Assembly: GCA_947624375.1 (NCBI GenBank)
Contig: CANQKD010000001.1
Coordinates: 186,001-250,000, forward strand
Source: an uncultured Clostridia bacterium
GTDB taxonomy: Bacteria; Bacillota; Clostridia; Oscillospirales; Ruminococcaceae
DNA: 64,000 nucleotides
Direction of reading: 5' to 3'
Shown: positions 23,698 to 33,792 of the stretch, one piece after another
How the letters are laid out: every line of letters begins with the position of its first letter
Numbering within the stretch: the stretch's first letter is position 1
Program-made: the position numbers and the translations under genes
Notes under the pieces: model-generated
Database searches by the model: none
What the model was told of the DNA's origin: nothing
The model's input: only the letters and a program-made list of their open reading frames with translations

Positions 23698-24954
23698 ATG
23701 AAAACACCGTTTATCACCAAAGAACAAGCAGAAGAAATTATCAAAAAATACCCCACGCCTTTTCACATATACGACGAAAAAGGCATACGCGAAAACGCAC
23801 GGAAAGTAAAGCAGGCGTTTGCGTGGAACAAGGGCTTTAAAGAATATTTTGCCGTAAAGGCTACACCAAACCCGTTCATTCTGAAAATATTGCAGGAGGA
23901 GGGCTGCGGCGTTGACTGCTCCAGCTACACCGAACTGCTGATGAGCAAGGCTTGCGGCTTTGAGGGCGAGGATATAATGTTCTCCTCAAACGTAACGCCC
24001 GACAAAGACTACCTTTTGGCGAGAGAGCTCGGCGCGATAATAAACATAGACGATTTTACGCACATTGAGCACCTTGACAAGCTGTGCGGCATACCAAAGC
24101 TTATCTGCTGCCGCTACAACCCCGGCGGAAAGTTTGAAATGCACAATCAGATAATGGATAACCCCGGCGATGCGAAATACGGCTTTACAAAAGCACAGAT
24201 AATCGAGGGTTTTAAGATACTTAAACAAAAAGGTGCGAAGGAATTTGGTCTGCACAGCTTTTTAGCTTCAAATACCGTCACCGACGACTACTACCCCGAG
24301 CTTGCAAGAATACTCTTTGAGCTTGCTGTTGAGATTCAGAAAGAAACAGGCTGCAAGTTTAAGTTTGTGAATCTTTCCGGCGGTGTTGGCGTGGCTTACA
24401 GACCCGACCAGCGCGGCAACGATATTATGAACATCGGCGATGGCGTGCGCAAGGCTTATGAAGAAATACTCGTGCCAAACGGCATGGGTGATGTTGCGAT
24501 ATTTACCGAAATGGGCAGATTCATGCTTGCGCCTTACGGACACCTTGTGACAAAGGTCTTGCATTTCAAGCATATATATAAAGAGTACGTGGGCGTTGAT
24601 GCCTGCGCTGCAAATCTTATGAGACCCGCAATGTACGGCGCATACCACCATATAACGGTGCTTGGCAAGGAAAACGAACCCTGCGACCACGTTTATGATG
24701 TTACCGGCGGACTTTGCGAGAACAACGACAAGTTTGCCATTGACCGAAAGCTGCCGAAGATAGACATCGGCGACATTCTTGTGATACACGATACGGGCGC
24801 GCACGGCTTTGCTATGGGCTATAACTACAACGGCAAACTGCGCAGCGCCGAGGTGCTTTTGAAAGAAGACGGCAGCACGCAGCTTATAAGACGCGCGGAA
24901 ACGCCTGAGGATTACTTCGCAACGTTTGATTTTTCAGACTTTTTCAAGAAGTAA
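23698..24954 (+). CDS. lysA: Diaminopimelate decarboxylase
   Basis: This 418-residue PLP enzyme of the alanine-racemase-fold decarboxylases makes L-lysine from meso-diaminopimelate. The cofactor lysine is Lys54 in EYFAVKATPNP. GVDCSSYTELLMSKA, FVNLSGGVGVAYRP (PLP phosphate loop), ACAANLMRPAMYGAYHHI, GGLCENNDKFA and HDTGAHGFAMGYNYNG are family blocks. Several phrases (GLHSFLASN, FTEMGRF) mark the subgroup found in Clostridia and Bacteroidetes. The ATG at 23698 is preferred over an upstream ATG at 23659. The stop overlaps the next start (TAATGA), giving a two-gene operon with a HAD protein. Confidence 0.93.
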   Translation: MKTPFITKEQAEEIIKKYPTPFHIYDEKGIRENARKVKQAFAWNKGFKEYFAVKATPNPFILKILQEEGCGVDCSSYTELLMSKACGFEGEDIMFSSNVTPDKDYLLARELGAIINIDDFTHIEHLDKLCGIPKLICCRYNPGGKFEMHNQIMDNPGDAKYGFTKAQIIEGFKILKQKGAKEFGLHSFLASNTVTDDYYPELARILFELAVEIQKETGCKFKFVNLSGGVGVAYRPDQRGNDIMNIGDGVRKAYEEILVPNGMGDVAIFTEMGRFMLAPYGHLVTKVLHFKHIYKEYVGVDACAANLMRPAMYGAYHHITVLGKENEPCDHVYDVTGGLCENNDKFAIDRKLPKIDIGDILVIHDTGAHGFAMGYNYNGKLRSAEVLLKEDGSTQLIRRAETPEDYFATFDFSDFFKK

Positions 24955-25790
24955 TGAAGACCAGCTACATATCCGACCTTGACGGCACTTTGCTTGACAG
25001 CAGCGCACAGCTTACGCAGTATACCAAAAACGCGCTGAACACGCTCACGAAACACGGTGTGAATATCACTGTCGCAACGGCAAGGTCGCCGTACTCTGTA
25101 AGAAAAATATTCAGCGGCGTGAATATTCCCCTGCCTATGATACTTATGAACGGCGTTATGTTTTATGACAACGCGAAAGATGAGATAATCTCATATAATG
25201 AAATAAGCAGCGATACAGCAGCAAAGGTCATAAAGACTGTAAAGGGCTTTGGCATTACAGCGTTTATGTATCTTATAAGCGGAAAAAAACTGATAGTAAG
25301 GCATGAAAATATCGACACGCCGTATATGTATGAATTTTACCGTCAGCGGCTTGTAGACTACGGCAAGCAGTTTGAGTTTACAAAAAGCCTTGAAAACGCG
25401 GTGGAGAGCGGCATAGTGTATTTTACGATGCTGTATGACAAAAGCACTTTAGAACCCGTCTGCGAGGCTGTTTCAGAGATAGACGGCATAAGCTGCTCGT
25501 TTTACAATGACATTTACTCGGATATGTGGTATCTTGAAGTTTTCAGCGATAAGGCTACAAAGTATAACGGCGCTATGCGGCTTAAAGAGCAGTACGGTTT
25601 TGATAGGCTGGTTTCTTTCGGCGACAGTGAAAATGATATTCCGCTTTTTCAGGCTGCCGATGTAAAACTTTCGGTAGAAAACGGCTGCGAGAGTATCAAA
25701 ATCATGGCTGATGAGATACTGAGCGGAAGCGACTGCGTTGTAAAATATATTTTAAGTGATGCAGGCATTGATTTTTACGAAAAATTATGA
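24954..25790 (+). CDS. Cof-type HAD-superfamily phosphatase
   Basis: This 278-residue protein is a Cof/Cof-like phosphatase: motif I ISDLDGTLLDSS, motif II in TVATARSP, a C2-type cap and the C-terminal motif III/IV FGDSENDIPLFQAAD. Members dephosphorylate sugar phosphates, FMN or nucleotides, and the substrate cannot be read from sequence. The ATG overlaps the lysA stop by one base, so the two are co-translated. Possibly a housekeeping phosphatase without a direct link to lysine synthesis. Confidence 0.9.
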   Translation: MKTSYISDLDGTLLDSSAQLTQYTKNALNTLTKHGVNITVATARSPYSVRKIFSGVNIPLPMILMNGVMFYDNAKDEIISYNEISSDTAAKVIKTVKGFGITAFMYLISGKKLIVRHENIDTPYMYEFYRQRLVDYGKQFEFTKSLENAVESGIVYFTMLYDKSTLEPVCEAVSEIDGISCSFYNDIYSDMWYLEVFSDKATKYNGAMRLKEQYGFDRLVSFGDSENDIPLFQAADVKLSVENGCESIKIMADEILSGSDCVVKYILSDAGIDFYEKL

Positions 25791-25834
25791 TATAATATAC
25801 TAATACGATATTTTTAATGAAAGGAGATGTTTTG

Positions 25835-27820
25835 ATGATAGACAATACAGCTTACAAAACAAAGCTGAAACTGCTTTCGTTCTTTCTTGTTGTGTCGCTG
25901 CTGCCGCTGATACTTCTCGGCATTGCTTCGTCTGTGATAATGAAAAACTACGAAAAAGACTCGTCTTTGAGCAATATTACAGGAATATGCAGCATATCGT
26001 CCGAACATCTTTCCGAAAGATTTAAAAATATAAAGTCAAAGGTAGACTATGCCGCAGGAAACGAAGATGTAAAGAATGGTGTTCACGCCTTGAATTACAA
26101 CGCCCAGATGTACCTTAACGGCATCTGCGAATCAGACAACAGTATTCTTTCGGTAGTTGTCTGCGACCTTAACGGAAAAATTTCAGAGACCAGCATTGAT
26201 GCGGCTGCCCTTGGTTTTGAAGCTATGGACATGGATATGCTTGAGAACGATATTAAAAACAACAGCGGTTTTTCTGATTTAACTGAGTTTTCGGCGCATG
26301 ACGGCGCTGTGGCAGTTCTCTGCTGCTCCCGCTATATACGCAACGGTGAAGGCGAAATTGACGGCGTTATCACTTTTGTGTATGATACCACAAAACTGCT
26401 GTCATCATCTATTGTGGCGGTAGACGACGGACTGAGCACCATGTATATCTCCGACTGGAACGGCAACATCTTTGTATCCGAAAAGACGGGTGTAAAAACG
26501 CTGTCTGACGTCCAAGATCTTAAAGATATAAAAGATGAGGTATTAAAACTTTGCTCGGGCGGTCTTGAAAGAACTTTTGAATACGAGTCGGGCGATCAGG
26601 ACAAAGTACTTCAGTATTCAAACCTTACCGATACAAAAAGCTCGGGCGGAAAGTTCTGGAGCATAATTTGCAGCACCGCAGTCGGCGGCAGCGTAAGCAG
26701 ATACAAGGATATTTCCAGCAGCATACAGAGCACTATTTTCGCGATAAGCATAATAGATATCGCGCTTATAATAATGTTCGTCATAGTGTTCCTCAAGCCT
26801 ATTTCAAGCACCATGCGCATACTTATGGTGAACGATATTAACGTGTCTTCACAGAGAATACTTGTAAACGGCAACTCTGAGCTTGACCAGATGAACAGGC
26901 AGATAAACTATCTGCTCGATACCCTCTCTGAAAGTGAGCAGCGTTACCGCTATATAGTTGACATGACCGATAACATAATCTTTGAGTACAGCGTTAAGAA
27001 GAACGAGGTCATTTTCAGCGACAACTACAACAAGAAGTTCAGCTACAGAGCAAATTCTCTGAAATATGAAGACAGCTTCTTTGTAAACGCAACAGTTTAC
27101 CCCGAGGACCAGAGCGCCTACAAGAATTTTGTAGAAGCCGCTACCGAGGGTCAGAACATTCAGGACGAATTCAGATTCAAGACCATTTACAACGACTATG
27201 TATGGTATATAATGAGATGTGCCGCGATAAGAGACAGCTACAACAGCATTATCAAGATAGTCGGCGTTATGATAGATATTGACAAGACCAAATCTCGTGA
27301 GCAGAAGCTTATGGACAAGGCATCGCTCGACCCACTTACTCAGGCGTTCAACCGTGAGTCGTTTGAGCTTTCACTGAATAACGAGATAGACCTCTCGCAG
27401 ATGCGCAAAGGCAAAGATGCCGTACTGTTTATAGACCTTGACAACTTCAAGCATTTTAACGATGAGTACAACCATGCTGTAGGCGATGAAGTGCTTGTAT
27501 ACACTGTTGAGCTTTCAAAGAAGCTTGTCGGCAAGAACGGTTTTGTCGGCAGGTTCGGCGGTGACGAGTTTGTTATCTGCTACCGTGAGACGGACAACAT
27601 GGACGCCTCCGCACTGGCGCAGAGAATAATTGCAGGTCTGGGCGACGGCTTTGAATCAGAAAACTGCGGAAAGCATATCATAATGTTCTGTAGTATCGGT
27701 ATTTCGTACATCTCGCCCGAAGATTCCGACCCGTCGGTCATCATTGAAAGGGCTGACCAGGCAATGTACACCGTTAAAAAGAGCGGTAAATCGAACTACG
27801 CTATATATAAAGAAGTATAA
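25835..27820 (+). CDS. Membrane diguanylate cyclase (sensor-PAS-GGDEF)
   Basis: This 661-residue protein has a membrane helix near the N-terminus (LLSFFLVVSLLPLILLGIAS), an extracytoplasmic Cache-like sensor region (about 40-285), a second helix (about 300-322, IFAISIIDIALIIMFVIVFL), a PAS-like domain (about 365-480, YIVDMTDNIIFEYS) and a GGDEF domain with intact signature FGGDEF (Gly575-Phe579). It should make cyclic di-GMP in response to an external signal. No RxxD product-inhibition site is seen before the signature. AAGGAGATG precedes the ATG 25835. The EAL protein at 51.7 kb could be its counterpart. Confidence 0.92.
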   Translation: MIDNTAYKTKLKLLSFFLVVSLLPLILLGIASSVIMKNYEKDSSLSNITGICSISSEHLSERFKNIKSKVDYAAGNEDVKNGVHALNYNAQMYLNGICESDNSILSVVVCDLNGKISETSIDAAALGFEAMDMDMLENDIKNNSGFSDLTEFSAHDGAVAVLCCSRYIRNGEGEIDGVITFVYDTTKLLSSSIVAVDDGLSTMYISDWNGNIFVSEKTGVKTLSDVQDLKDIKDEVLKLCSGGLERTFEYESGDQDKVLQYSNLTDTKSSGGKFWSIICSTAVGGSVSRYKDISSSIQSTIFAISIIDIALIIMFVIVFLKPISSTMRILMVNDINVSSQRILVNGNSELDQMNRQINYLLDTLSESEQRYRYIVDMTDNIIFEYSVKKNEVIFSDNYNKKFSYRANSLKYEDSFFVNATVYPEDQSAYKNFVEAATEGQNIQDEFRFKTIYNDYVWYIMRCAAIRDSYNSIIKIVGVMIDIDKTKSREQKLMDKASLDPLTQAFNRESFELSLNNEIDLSQMRKGKDAVLFIDLDNFKHFNDEYNHAVGDEVLVYTVELSKKLVGKNGFVGRFGGDEFVICYRETDNMDASALAQRIIAGLGDGFESENCGKHIIMFCSIGISYISPEDSDPSVIIERADQAMYTVKKSGKSNYAIYKEV

Positions 27821-27913
27821 TATGAAATTATCACACGGCTTTCACATTGCTGTGTTATCATCATATAAATGTGATACACTTGTAATATGTTGTGAAAAAG
27901 AAAGGAATGTGTT

Positions 27914-29143
27914 ATGATAAAAAAATATCTTGCATTAGCTGCCTGTCTTGTGCTGGCAGCAACTGCTTTTACGTCATGCAGCGGTGATACATCGTCATCA
28001 TCAGCTGTTTCTTCTGCATCGGACAGTCAGGTGACAGACTCCGAAGCAGGCACACAGAATGTAGAAGTCCCGACAAAGCTCGTTATAAACGGCGAAGAAG
28101 TTACTGATACAGACTCGCTTGTTATGTGCACTATCGGCGGCTTTGATATTTCGTTTGATGAATTCAGATATTACTGGCTGACATATAAAGACAGGCTGAA
28201 GACTATAGGTTATGATGTTGAGGCAAACACAGCTGAGTCTGTTGCTCTTCTTAAATATCAGGTGATAAACGACCTTGTTTCTACCTATGGTATTATGGCT
28301 TATGCGCGTGATAATGATGTAGCTTATACCGTTTCGCAAACCGACCTTGAAACTGAATATATGCAGCAACTGATGAATTATCAGACAGAAGAGCAGTATA
28401 TACAGTTTTTGAAAGACAGAAATCTGACTGATGATTCTATGCAAAGTACACTGAATTCTTATCTGGCATCTGATGTTGCGTATAAGTCTTTGTTTGGCGA
28501 GGACGGCGGCAAATTCTACGTTGCGCCCGATGCTGTAAAAGAGCTTCTCAATTCAGATGATGCTATAAGATGTGTAGAGATATTCATACCGTTCAGTGCT
28601 GCAACAGAGCTCAGCGATGAAGAAAAAGAAGGCTGGGACGAAAAGACGATGAGCGGAAAACTTATCGTGTATGACACCGCCTATGGAAAGCTCGACAGCG
28701 CCGCTAAAGAAGAGACCAAAAAGAAGGCTTCAGAGCTTGCGCAGCAGGTATGCGAAAGGGCTAAAAAAGGCGAAGATTTTTATAAGCTGATGGAGCAGTA
28801 CAACTATGAAAGCGCACTGTTCCCCAAAGAAGGACAGGCCTACAGCGATGTTGCAGGTTATTACCTCACAGATGAGTACACTTCATATACCGAAGATTTC
28901 AGGAAAGCTGCATTTGCGCTGAAAGACAACGAAGTAAGCGATGTTATAGCAAACGAAGATGACGGCTATCATATAATAATGCGCCTGCCAAAAGACAGCA
29001 AGTATATAGAAAGCAACATCTCCGACCTGACAGATGAATACAACGCTGCCCATGCGACAGGGCTGTTCAGCGAGTATTGCAAGGATATTGAGATAACATA
29101 TTCTGATATATATGATGATCTGGATATAGACAGTATATCATGA
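27914..29143 (+). CDS. Parvulin-type peptidyl-prolyl isomerase lipoprotein (copy 1)
   Basis: This 409-residue lipoprotein has a signal peptide ending in a lipobox (AFTSCSGD), a serine-rich linker, a SurA/PrsA-like N-terminal helical region (FDEFRYYWLTYKDRLK...) and a parvulin domain with KGEDFYKLMEQYN, DEYTSYTEDFRKAAFALKDN and EVSDVIANEDDGYHIIMRLP. It should help fold exported proteins on the outer face of the membrane. It is followed after 22 bp by a paralogue of the same length, and both share the phrase FDEFR(Y/F)YW. GAAAGGAAT precedes the ATG. Confidence 0.88.
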   Translation: MIKKYLALAACLVLAATAFTSCSGDTSSSSAVSSASDSQVTDSEAGTQNVEVPTKLVINGEEVTDTDSLVMCTIGGFDISFDEFRYYWLTYKDRLKTIGYDVEANTAESVALLKYQVINDLVSTYGIMAYARDNDVAYTVSQTDLETEYMQQLMNYQTEEQYIQFLKDRNLTDDSMQSTLNSYLASDVAYKSLFGEDGGKFYVAPDAVKELLNSDDAIRCVEIFIPFSAATELSDEEKEGWDEKTMSGKLIVYDTAYGKLDSAAKEETKKKASELAQQVCERAKKGEDFYKLMEQYNYESALFPKEGQAYSDVAGYYLTDEYTSYTEDFRKAAFALKDNEVSDVIANEDDGYHIIMRLPKDSKYIESNISDLTDEYNAAHATGLFSEYCKDIEITYSDIYDDLDIDSIS

Positions 29144-29165
29144 CTTATGAAAGGAAAATATAACT

Positions 29166-30383
29166 ATGTTTAAAAAGATATTGTGCAGCTTCACAGCCAT
29201 TTTACTGGCGGCAAGTATGCTTTCTGCCTGCGGAAACGGCAGCAGTTCTTCAGGCGCTTCGGGCAGTGACAGTGCTTCTTCCGCTGCATCTCTTACCCCC
29301 GAAGAAGCTGCAAAAGTTCAGGTAGAAACAAGCCTTACCATTGACGGCGAAAAGATAGACACCACAGACCTTGTAATGTGCACTGTAAACGGTATGGAAG
29401 TGCCTTTCGATGAATTCAGGTTTTACTGGATGACTTGCTGCGAATCCTACTCCCAGGCAGGTATGGATCTTACAGATGCTGACACACTGCAAGCTGTAAA
29501 AAATGCGGTAGAACAGCAGCTGCTGGATACCTACGGAGTTATTTCTATGGGTCTTGAAAACGGCGTAACTTACGGTGACGATCAGAAAACGGCGGCCCAG
29601 GACAGCTACGAAGACCTGATAAGCAACTTTGATTCCGCCCAGTCTTACAAAGAGGCGCTTGAAGCTCAGCACATGACCGACCAAATGGTCAGAGATTACT
29701 ATTACAATTCAATGTGCTACAATCTGGCAGGCAATATGCTTCTTTCTGAAGACAGCCCCTTTGCCAAAACAAAAGATGATTTTCTTAAAGCTGTAGAAGA
29801 CGGCGAATTTTCACGCACGCTGAATTTGCTTATCCCCTACTCCTGCGGCGCTGAGCTTTCAGATGAAGACAAAGAGGCATGGGACGAGCTGACGGTCTCG
29901 GAAAAGAGCAGCAAGTATGATGCCGCTTACCAGAAGCTTTCAGCCGACGAACAAAAAGCCGCTCAGGAAAAGGCAAAGAAGCTTGCCGATGAAGTTCTTG
30001 AAAAGGTAAAGGCAGGCGAGGATTTCTACAAGCTTATAGATGAATACAACCTCGACCCCGGCATGGCTCTTACAGACAGCGACGATATAACAAGCATTAC
30101 AGGCTACTATATAACAAAAGATTACAGCTTTGTGCAGGAATATATAGACGGCGCGTTCGCTCTTAAAGAGGGCGAGACCAGCGACCTTGTTGAAACAAGC
30201 TACGGCTACCATATAATAAAGCGTCTGCCGCTTGACATGGACTATATAAACGAAAACGCAGATGACATGGCGGCAGAATACAGCGATGCTTACATCAACA
30301 AAGCCTGCAACGATTATCTTGCAAATGTTAAAATAGAATACAACGAGTATTACGACAAACTTACGGCTGACAGCATTGCATAA
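29166..30383 (+). CDS. Parvulin-type peptidyl-prolyl isomerase lipoprotein (copy 2)
   Basis: This 405-residue paralogue of the upstream gene has lipobox MLSACGNG, a serine-rich linker, the N-terminal helical region (VPFDEFRFYWMTCCESYS) and a parvulin domain (AGEDFYKLIDEYNLDPGMAL, GAFALKEGETSDLV, YGYHIIKRLP). The pair probably arose by tandem duplication and has diverged most in the N-terminal chaperone region, so client range may differ. AAAGGAAAATATAACT precedes the ATG. A strong terminator follows. Confidence 0.88.
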   Translation: MFKKILCSFTAILLAASMLSACGNGSSSSGASGSDSASSAASLTPEEAAKVQVETSLTIDGEKIDTTDLVMCTVNGMEVPFDEFRFYWMTCCESYSQAGMDLTDADTLQAVKNAVEQQLLDTYGVISMGLENGVTYGDDQKTAAQDSYEDLISNFDSAQSYKEALEAQHMTDQMVRDYYYNSMCYNLAGNMLLSEDSPFAKTKDDFLKAVEDGEFSRTLNLLIPYSCGAELSDEDKEAWDELTVSEKSSKYDAAYQKLSADEQKAAQEKAKKLADEVLEKVKAGEDFYKLIDEYNLDPGMALTDSDDITSITGYYITKDYSFVQEYIDGAFALKEGETSDLVETSYGYHIIKRLPLDMDYINENADDMAAEYSDAYINKACNDYLANVKIEYNEYYDKLTADSIA

Positions 30384-30408
30384 TTTTTTTCAGATATTTC
30401 TGACATAC

Positions 30409-30445
30409 AAAAACGGTTCATATCGCTATGAGCCGTTTTTATTTT
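30409..30445 (+). terminator. Terminator after the foldase pair
   Basis: The arms AAAAACGGTTCATA and TATGAGCCGTTTTT (one internal mismatch) around a 4-base loop are followed by ATTTTG. The U-run lies on both strands, so it can also serve the convergent gene at 30458. Confidence 0.85.
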
Positions 30446-30457
30446 GCATAAGTTTTC

Positions 30458-30952
30458 TCATATTCCTTTCACAAGAAAGTTTATCACAAACGGGACTACC
30501 AGACACCCGTAGACTATCCACAAAAGTCGGCGGTCGACCGATCTTTCTTTTATGATCGAATGTGTATTGCATGCCAGTAAAAGCACTGACACAATGTATA
30601 TTGCTGCGTTATCGAGAAAATATGTATAGAAAAAGCCTGTAAAAGCGTTGGCTATCCATACTCTCAGATATATAGTGATCTCCGAGCGCTTTTCTTCGAC
30701 CTCTTTGCCCCTGAAATTCAATATAAGAAGCGCTATGAGCACCCAGAGCAACATCGAGCGCGCATTTACCTCGCCGGCGTTCTCGGGGTCTTCTTTTAAG
30801 ATCAATATCCAGACAACAGCCGACACCACAGCCAGCGCAGCAAAAAACCAGAAATAGACCGATTTTACAAACTTTCTTTTTTCCTCGCGCTCTGCTTCTT
30901 CTTTGTCATATTTTTTGCCGCCCTCTTCTTCCGGCCAATGGTTTTCGTACAT
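30458..30952 (-). CDS. Membrane protein of unknown function
   Basis: This 164-residue protein has a charged N-terminus (EEEGGKKYDKEEAEREEKRK) and four to five hydrophobic segments starting at FWFFAALAVVSAVVWILIL. No family is recognised. It is the last gene of a minus-strand series of small membrane-associated proteins. The ATG is 53 bp from the next gene's stop. Confidence 0.72.
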   Translation of the reverse strand: MYENHWPEEEGGKKYDKEEAEREEKRKFVKSVYFWFFAALAVVSAVVWILILKEDPENAGEVNARSMLLWVLIALLILNFRGKEVEEKRSEITIYLRVWIANAFTGFFYTYFLDNAAIYIVSVLLLACNTHSIIKERSVDRRLLWIVYGCLVVPFVINFLVKGI

Positions 30953-31006
30953 ATATTCACACTCCTGTCAGGAAGAACTATTCTTTTTTCATAGCCGTGG
31001 TCTCTC

Positions 31007-31750
31007 TTATGAATATAACGAAAACCACACCTGAATATTATCCGGCAAAAGCTCGTTCATCTCCTGCTGAAACTCAGCGAACCATTCTTCGGCATCGTCA
31101 ACATAATTATAGCAACTCACGCTCAGCCTTTTTATATCCGTCTTTTTAAGAGTATCTGCAAATGCCTGTTTGTCAGATATCGCGGCGGAATTTATTTGTA
31201 TATTCTCCACATTCAGGCTCTCTATAATGTCCAGAACATTGTACTCTCCGTAATCGTCATCGAAAGATAGATAGCAGACCTTGTCACCATCAAAATACCT
31301 TACCTGCCCGGAATCATTTATATAAGTGCAGTTCGATATCTTAAAACAATAAGGACCTTTTGTATAGTCGCTGTCGTAAAAGATCATTTCAATAAGCTGT
31401 CCCGAGTTTTCTATATCATCTGCAAAGCCCGAAACAATATCGAGCCACAACGCCTTATCTGCGCTGTCATTTATCGTTACTCTGTATGATATTATGCCGC
31501 CTCCCTCGACAGCTATCTCGTGAAAGCCTATGTACTCTTTGTATTTTTCATATGTAGGCTTTACATAGACAAATTCGGCATAGCTTTCAGGGTCGCTTAT
31601 AGGCTTGCGACGAGCTTCAGCGGCTTCATTGTACTTTTTGATCGCGATCTGTACAAAAATAAACAGCAGCAAAGCAATTATCGCAATTGCGATAACTATA
31701 GAAAGCGCTATTATTTTTATCAGACTTTTCGCAGTATGTTTATTCTCCAT
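31007..31750 (-). CDS. Membrane-anchored protein of unknown function
   Basis: This 247-residue protein has one N-terminal membrane helix (IIALSIVIAIAIIALLLFIF) and an extracytoplasmic domain rich in acidic residues with beta-strand character (GGIISYRVTINDSADKALWL). A leucine-patterned segment near residue 185 (YNVLDIIESLNVENIQINS) suggests a repeat or beta-helix edge. No known family. AGGAGGTATC precedes the ATG. It forms part of a cluster with three other anchored proteins. Confidence 0.7.
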   Translation of the reverse strand: MENKHTAKSLIKIIALSIVIAIAIIALLLFIFVQIAIKKYNEAAEARRKPISDPESYAEFVYVKPTYEKYKEYIGFHEIAVEGGGIISYRVTINDSADKALWLDIVSGFADDIENSGQLIEMIFYDSDYTKGPYCFKISNCTYINDSGQVRYFDGDKVCYLSFDDDYGEYNVLDIIESLNVENIQINSAAISDKQAFADTLKKTDIKRLSVSCYNYVDDAEEWFAEFQQEMNELLPDNIQVWFSLYS

Positions 31751-31865
31751 ACAGATACCTCCTTATTGTGAAACATCACTGTTATCATTTTTTCTTTTTT
31801 ATAGCTGACATACGGTTCATATTCTTTATAATACAGCGCTGCAGTGTATATTTTCACAAATGCTT

Positions 31866-33017
31866 TTATGCAACGCTGATAGTATTCACCAGTTCACCCG
31901 TGTTGTCGTCAAATACAAAAATGTATTCTCCGCACGTCTCAAATGTGTATGAACCGCCGTCTTTTATTTCACTTGCCTTTTGCTTGTCGGTCACTTTGTG
32001 TTCACTTATAGAGTATGTAATATACTGTCCACCCCAGCTAACGCTATACACTATCAGCTTTTCGCTGTCAGCATATATTATTCGCCCGTGAGTTTCATCT
32101 AACCATTCGTCAGCTAACATTTTTCCTGAAGCAGTATCGCCGACCAGTATTGCGCTTTGGTAATTGAGCAGCGTATTATCCGTAGGCTCATGTTTATCCT
32201 CAAATCTTTCGTGGTCTTTTGTGCTCTGACCGATACTGTAATATATTCCGTTTGAGTAACCGCAGCCCTGTGTCACACACTCTCTGCCGGCAAACTGACC
32301 GCCTCTATCCTTTTCACGCCATAGTACCTCCAGCCTGCTGTTTGTCGTATTTCCTATGGATACATATCCGCTGTCATATTTCAGAGGCAAAAAGCTATCG
32401 TCTGAGTGAAATGTGTAAACCGTTGCGTCGGCTCGTTTATCGTATAACGAAAAAGCCGAGATACCATCGTTAAAAACTATGTAGCTTGAGTCGGACAATT
32501 CAATGTATTTGTAAGTAAACTTTTCACTGAAAAATTCGTTCACTATTGTTTCAACGCCAAGCTCGGTCATGTTAACGCTTGAAAAGTCAGCAGTATCATA
32601 TATCGACAGGCTTCCCTCGTCGATCAGCAAAGCATATCCGTCAGCAACACAGAAGCCCCTGCAATTTTTTACAATGCTGTAGGTGTCTTTAAGTATAAGG
32701 TCACTATTATATACAGATACCTCTCCGCTCTCGGGAAAATACAGATATATGCTTTCTTCATCAGAGTATATCAGCGGCTCGTTGTTTGCAGATATCATCT
32801 GACCGCCGTCTTTGAGATACACTCCCGCAGGCGCTGCAAAATAGTATTCCCCGTGAAACTCGGTGACTTTGTTTTTGTTCTCAAAGCTGAAATAGTTGTT
32901 TATATGCATCTGCGCATCGACATAAAACATATCGGCAATATCTTCTTTATACCATATAAGTATAAATATTAACACGGGAATTATGATAACAGCCGCCGTT
33001 CGGAGTATTTTACTCAT
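31866..33017 (-). CDS. Membrane-anchored protein, possible beta-propeller
   Basis: This 383-residue protein has an N-terminal membrane anchor (AAVIIIPVLIFILIWYKE) and a long extracytoplasmic part made of short strands (for example YSDEESIYLYFPESGEVSVY and FCVADGYALLIDEGSLSIYD). The spacing suggests a WD/quinoprotein-like propeller, but no signature motif is present. No family is recognised. It follows the gene at 33053 by 35 bp on the same strand. Confidence 0.7.
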   Translation of the reverse strand: MSKILRTAAVIIIPVLIFILIWYKEDIADMFYVDAQMHINNYFSFENKNKVTEFHGEYYFAAPAGVYLKDGGQMISANNEPLIYSDEESIYLYFPESGEVSVYNSDLILKDTYSIVKNCRGFCVADGYALLIDEGSLSIYDTADFSSVNMTELGVETIVNEFFSEKFTYKYIELSDSSYIVFNDGISAFSLYDKRADATVYTFHSDDSFLPLKYDSGYVSIGNTTNSRLEVLWREKDRGGQFAGRECVTQGCGYSNGIYYSIGQSTKDHERFEDKHEPTDNTLLNYQSAILVGDTASGKMLADEWLDETHGRIIYADSEKLIVYSVSWGGQYITYSISEHKVTDKQKASEIKDGGSYTFETCGEYIFVFDDNTGELVNTISVA

Positions 33018-33052
33018 AAATAACGATCCCTTTTTTATTCTGATAATTCATA

Positions 33053-33580
33053 TCAAGCGCCTTTAAAAACTTTGTCGACCGTCCATTTGCCGTTTTCATC
33101 TTTGAACAGATAAATCTTTCTTAAATAGTATTGCGACAGCTCGTCCTCGCTGAGTTTCCCCGGTGAGAACGTAACATAAAAATCCACTATCGCCTTGTCC
33201 TTGTAAGACTTTGCCTTGATATACGCCAGATTGAAGTCCTTCGGGTCAACATCATTCCAGGGCGGCCCGAAGTTCAAAAAATCACTGTACTTTTGCGAGA
33301 TATTTATCTCTTTTGGCAGCGCGGAATAATAATCTTCGCCGCCTTGATTTGCCAGCGTTATTACCTCGCTCATAAGCCCTTCAAGCTCGGCGTCATGCTC
33401 TATCTTCGAGTCTCTTTTTGTCCCCAGATACTCATAATCGTCCACAGGATAGTAAAAACTATCCCTGCCATCATCATTCAGCATATATATTATGCGAATT
33501 ATCAAAGCCGCTGCCGCGATCAGTATTATAAAGGCTATGCCCCAAACAAGTATGCGCTTTTTCTTTTTGGAATTTTCCAT
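33053..33580 (-). CDS. Membrane-anchored protein of unknown function
   Basis: This protein of about 175 residues starts MENSKKKKRILVWGIAFIIL with one membrane helix and an outside domain ending DENGKWTVDKVFKGA. The end resembles small NTF2-like or DUF4829-type secreted domains, but this is weak. CAGGAGGTACGA selects the ATG at 33580 over one 27 bp upstream. It probably begins the operon 33580-30458. Confidence 0.7.
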   Translation of the reverse strand: MENSKKKKRILVWGIAFIILIAAAALIIRIIYMLNDDGRDSFYYPVDDYEYLGTKRDSKIEHDAELEGLMSEVITLANQGGEDYYSALPKEINISQKYSDFLNFGPPWNDVDPKDFNLAYIKAKSYKDKAIVDFYVTFSPGKLSEDELSQYYLRKIYLFKDENGKWTVDKVFKGA

Positions 33581-33792
33581 TCGTACCTCCTGTCGGTGCT
33601 CAAACATCTTACTTCATTGTAACATATCGCTGAAGTCTTTTTCAATATACTCTGTGCGAAAGGTATGGTTTTCAAGCGCGAAATGCAGCTTTGACCGGTT
33701 TTTGCCATCTTGCTTTATAGATACAAAGTACAGACTATAACATATCTGCCAAAATTTTGGTAAACGGGCTGTAAACGAATCGTTGTTAAAAG

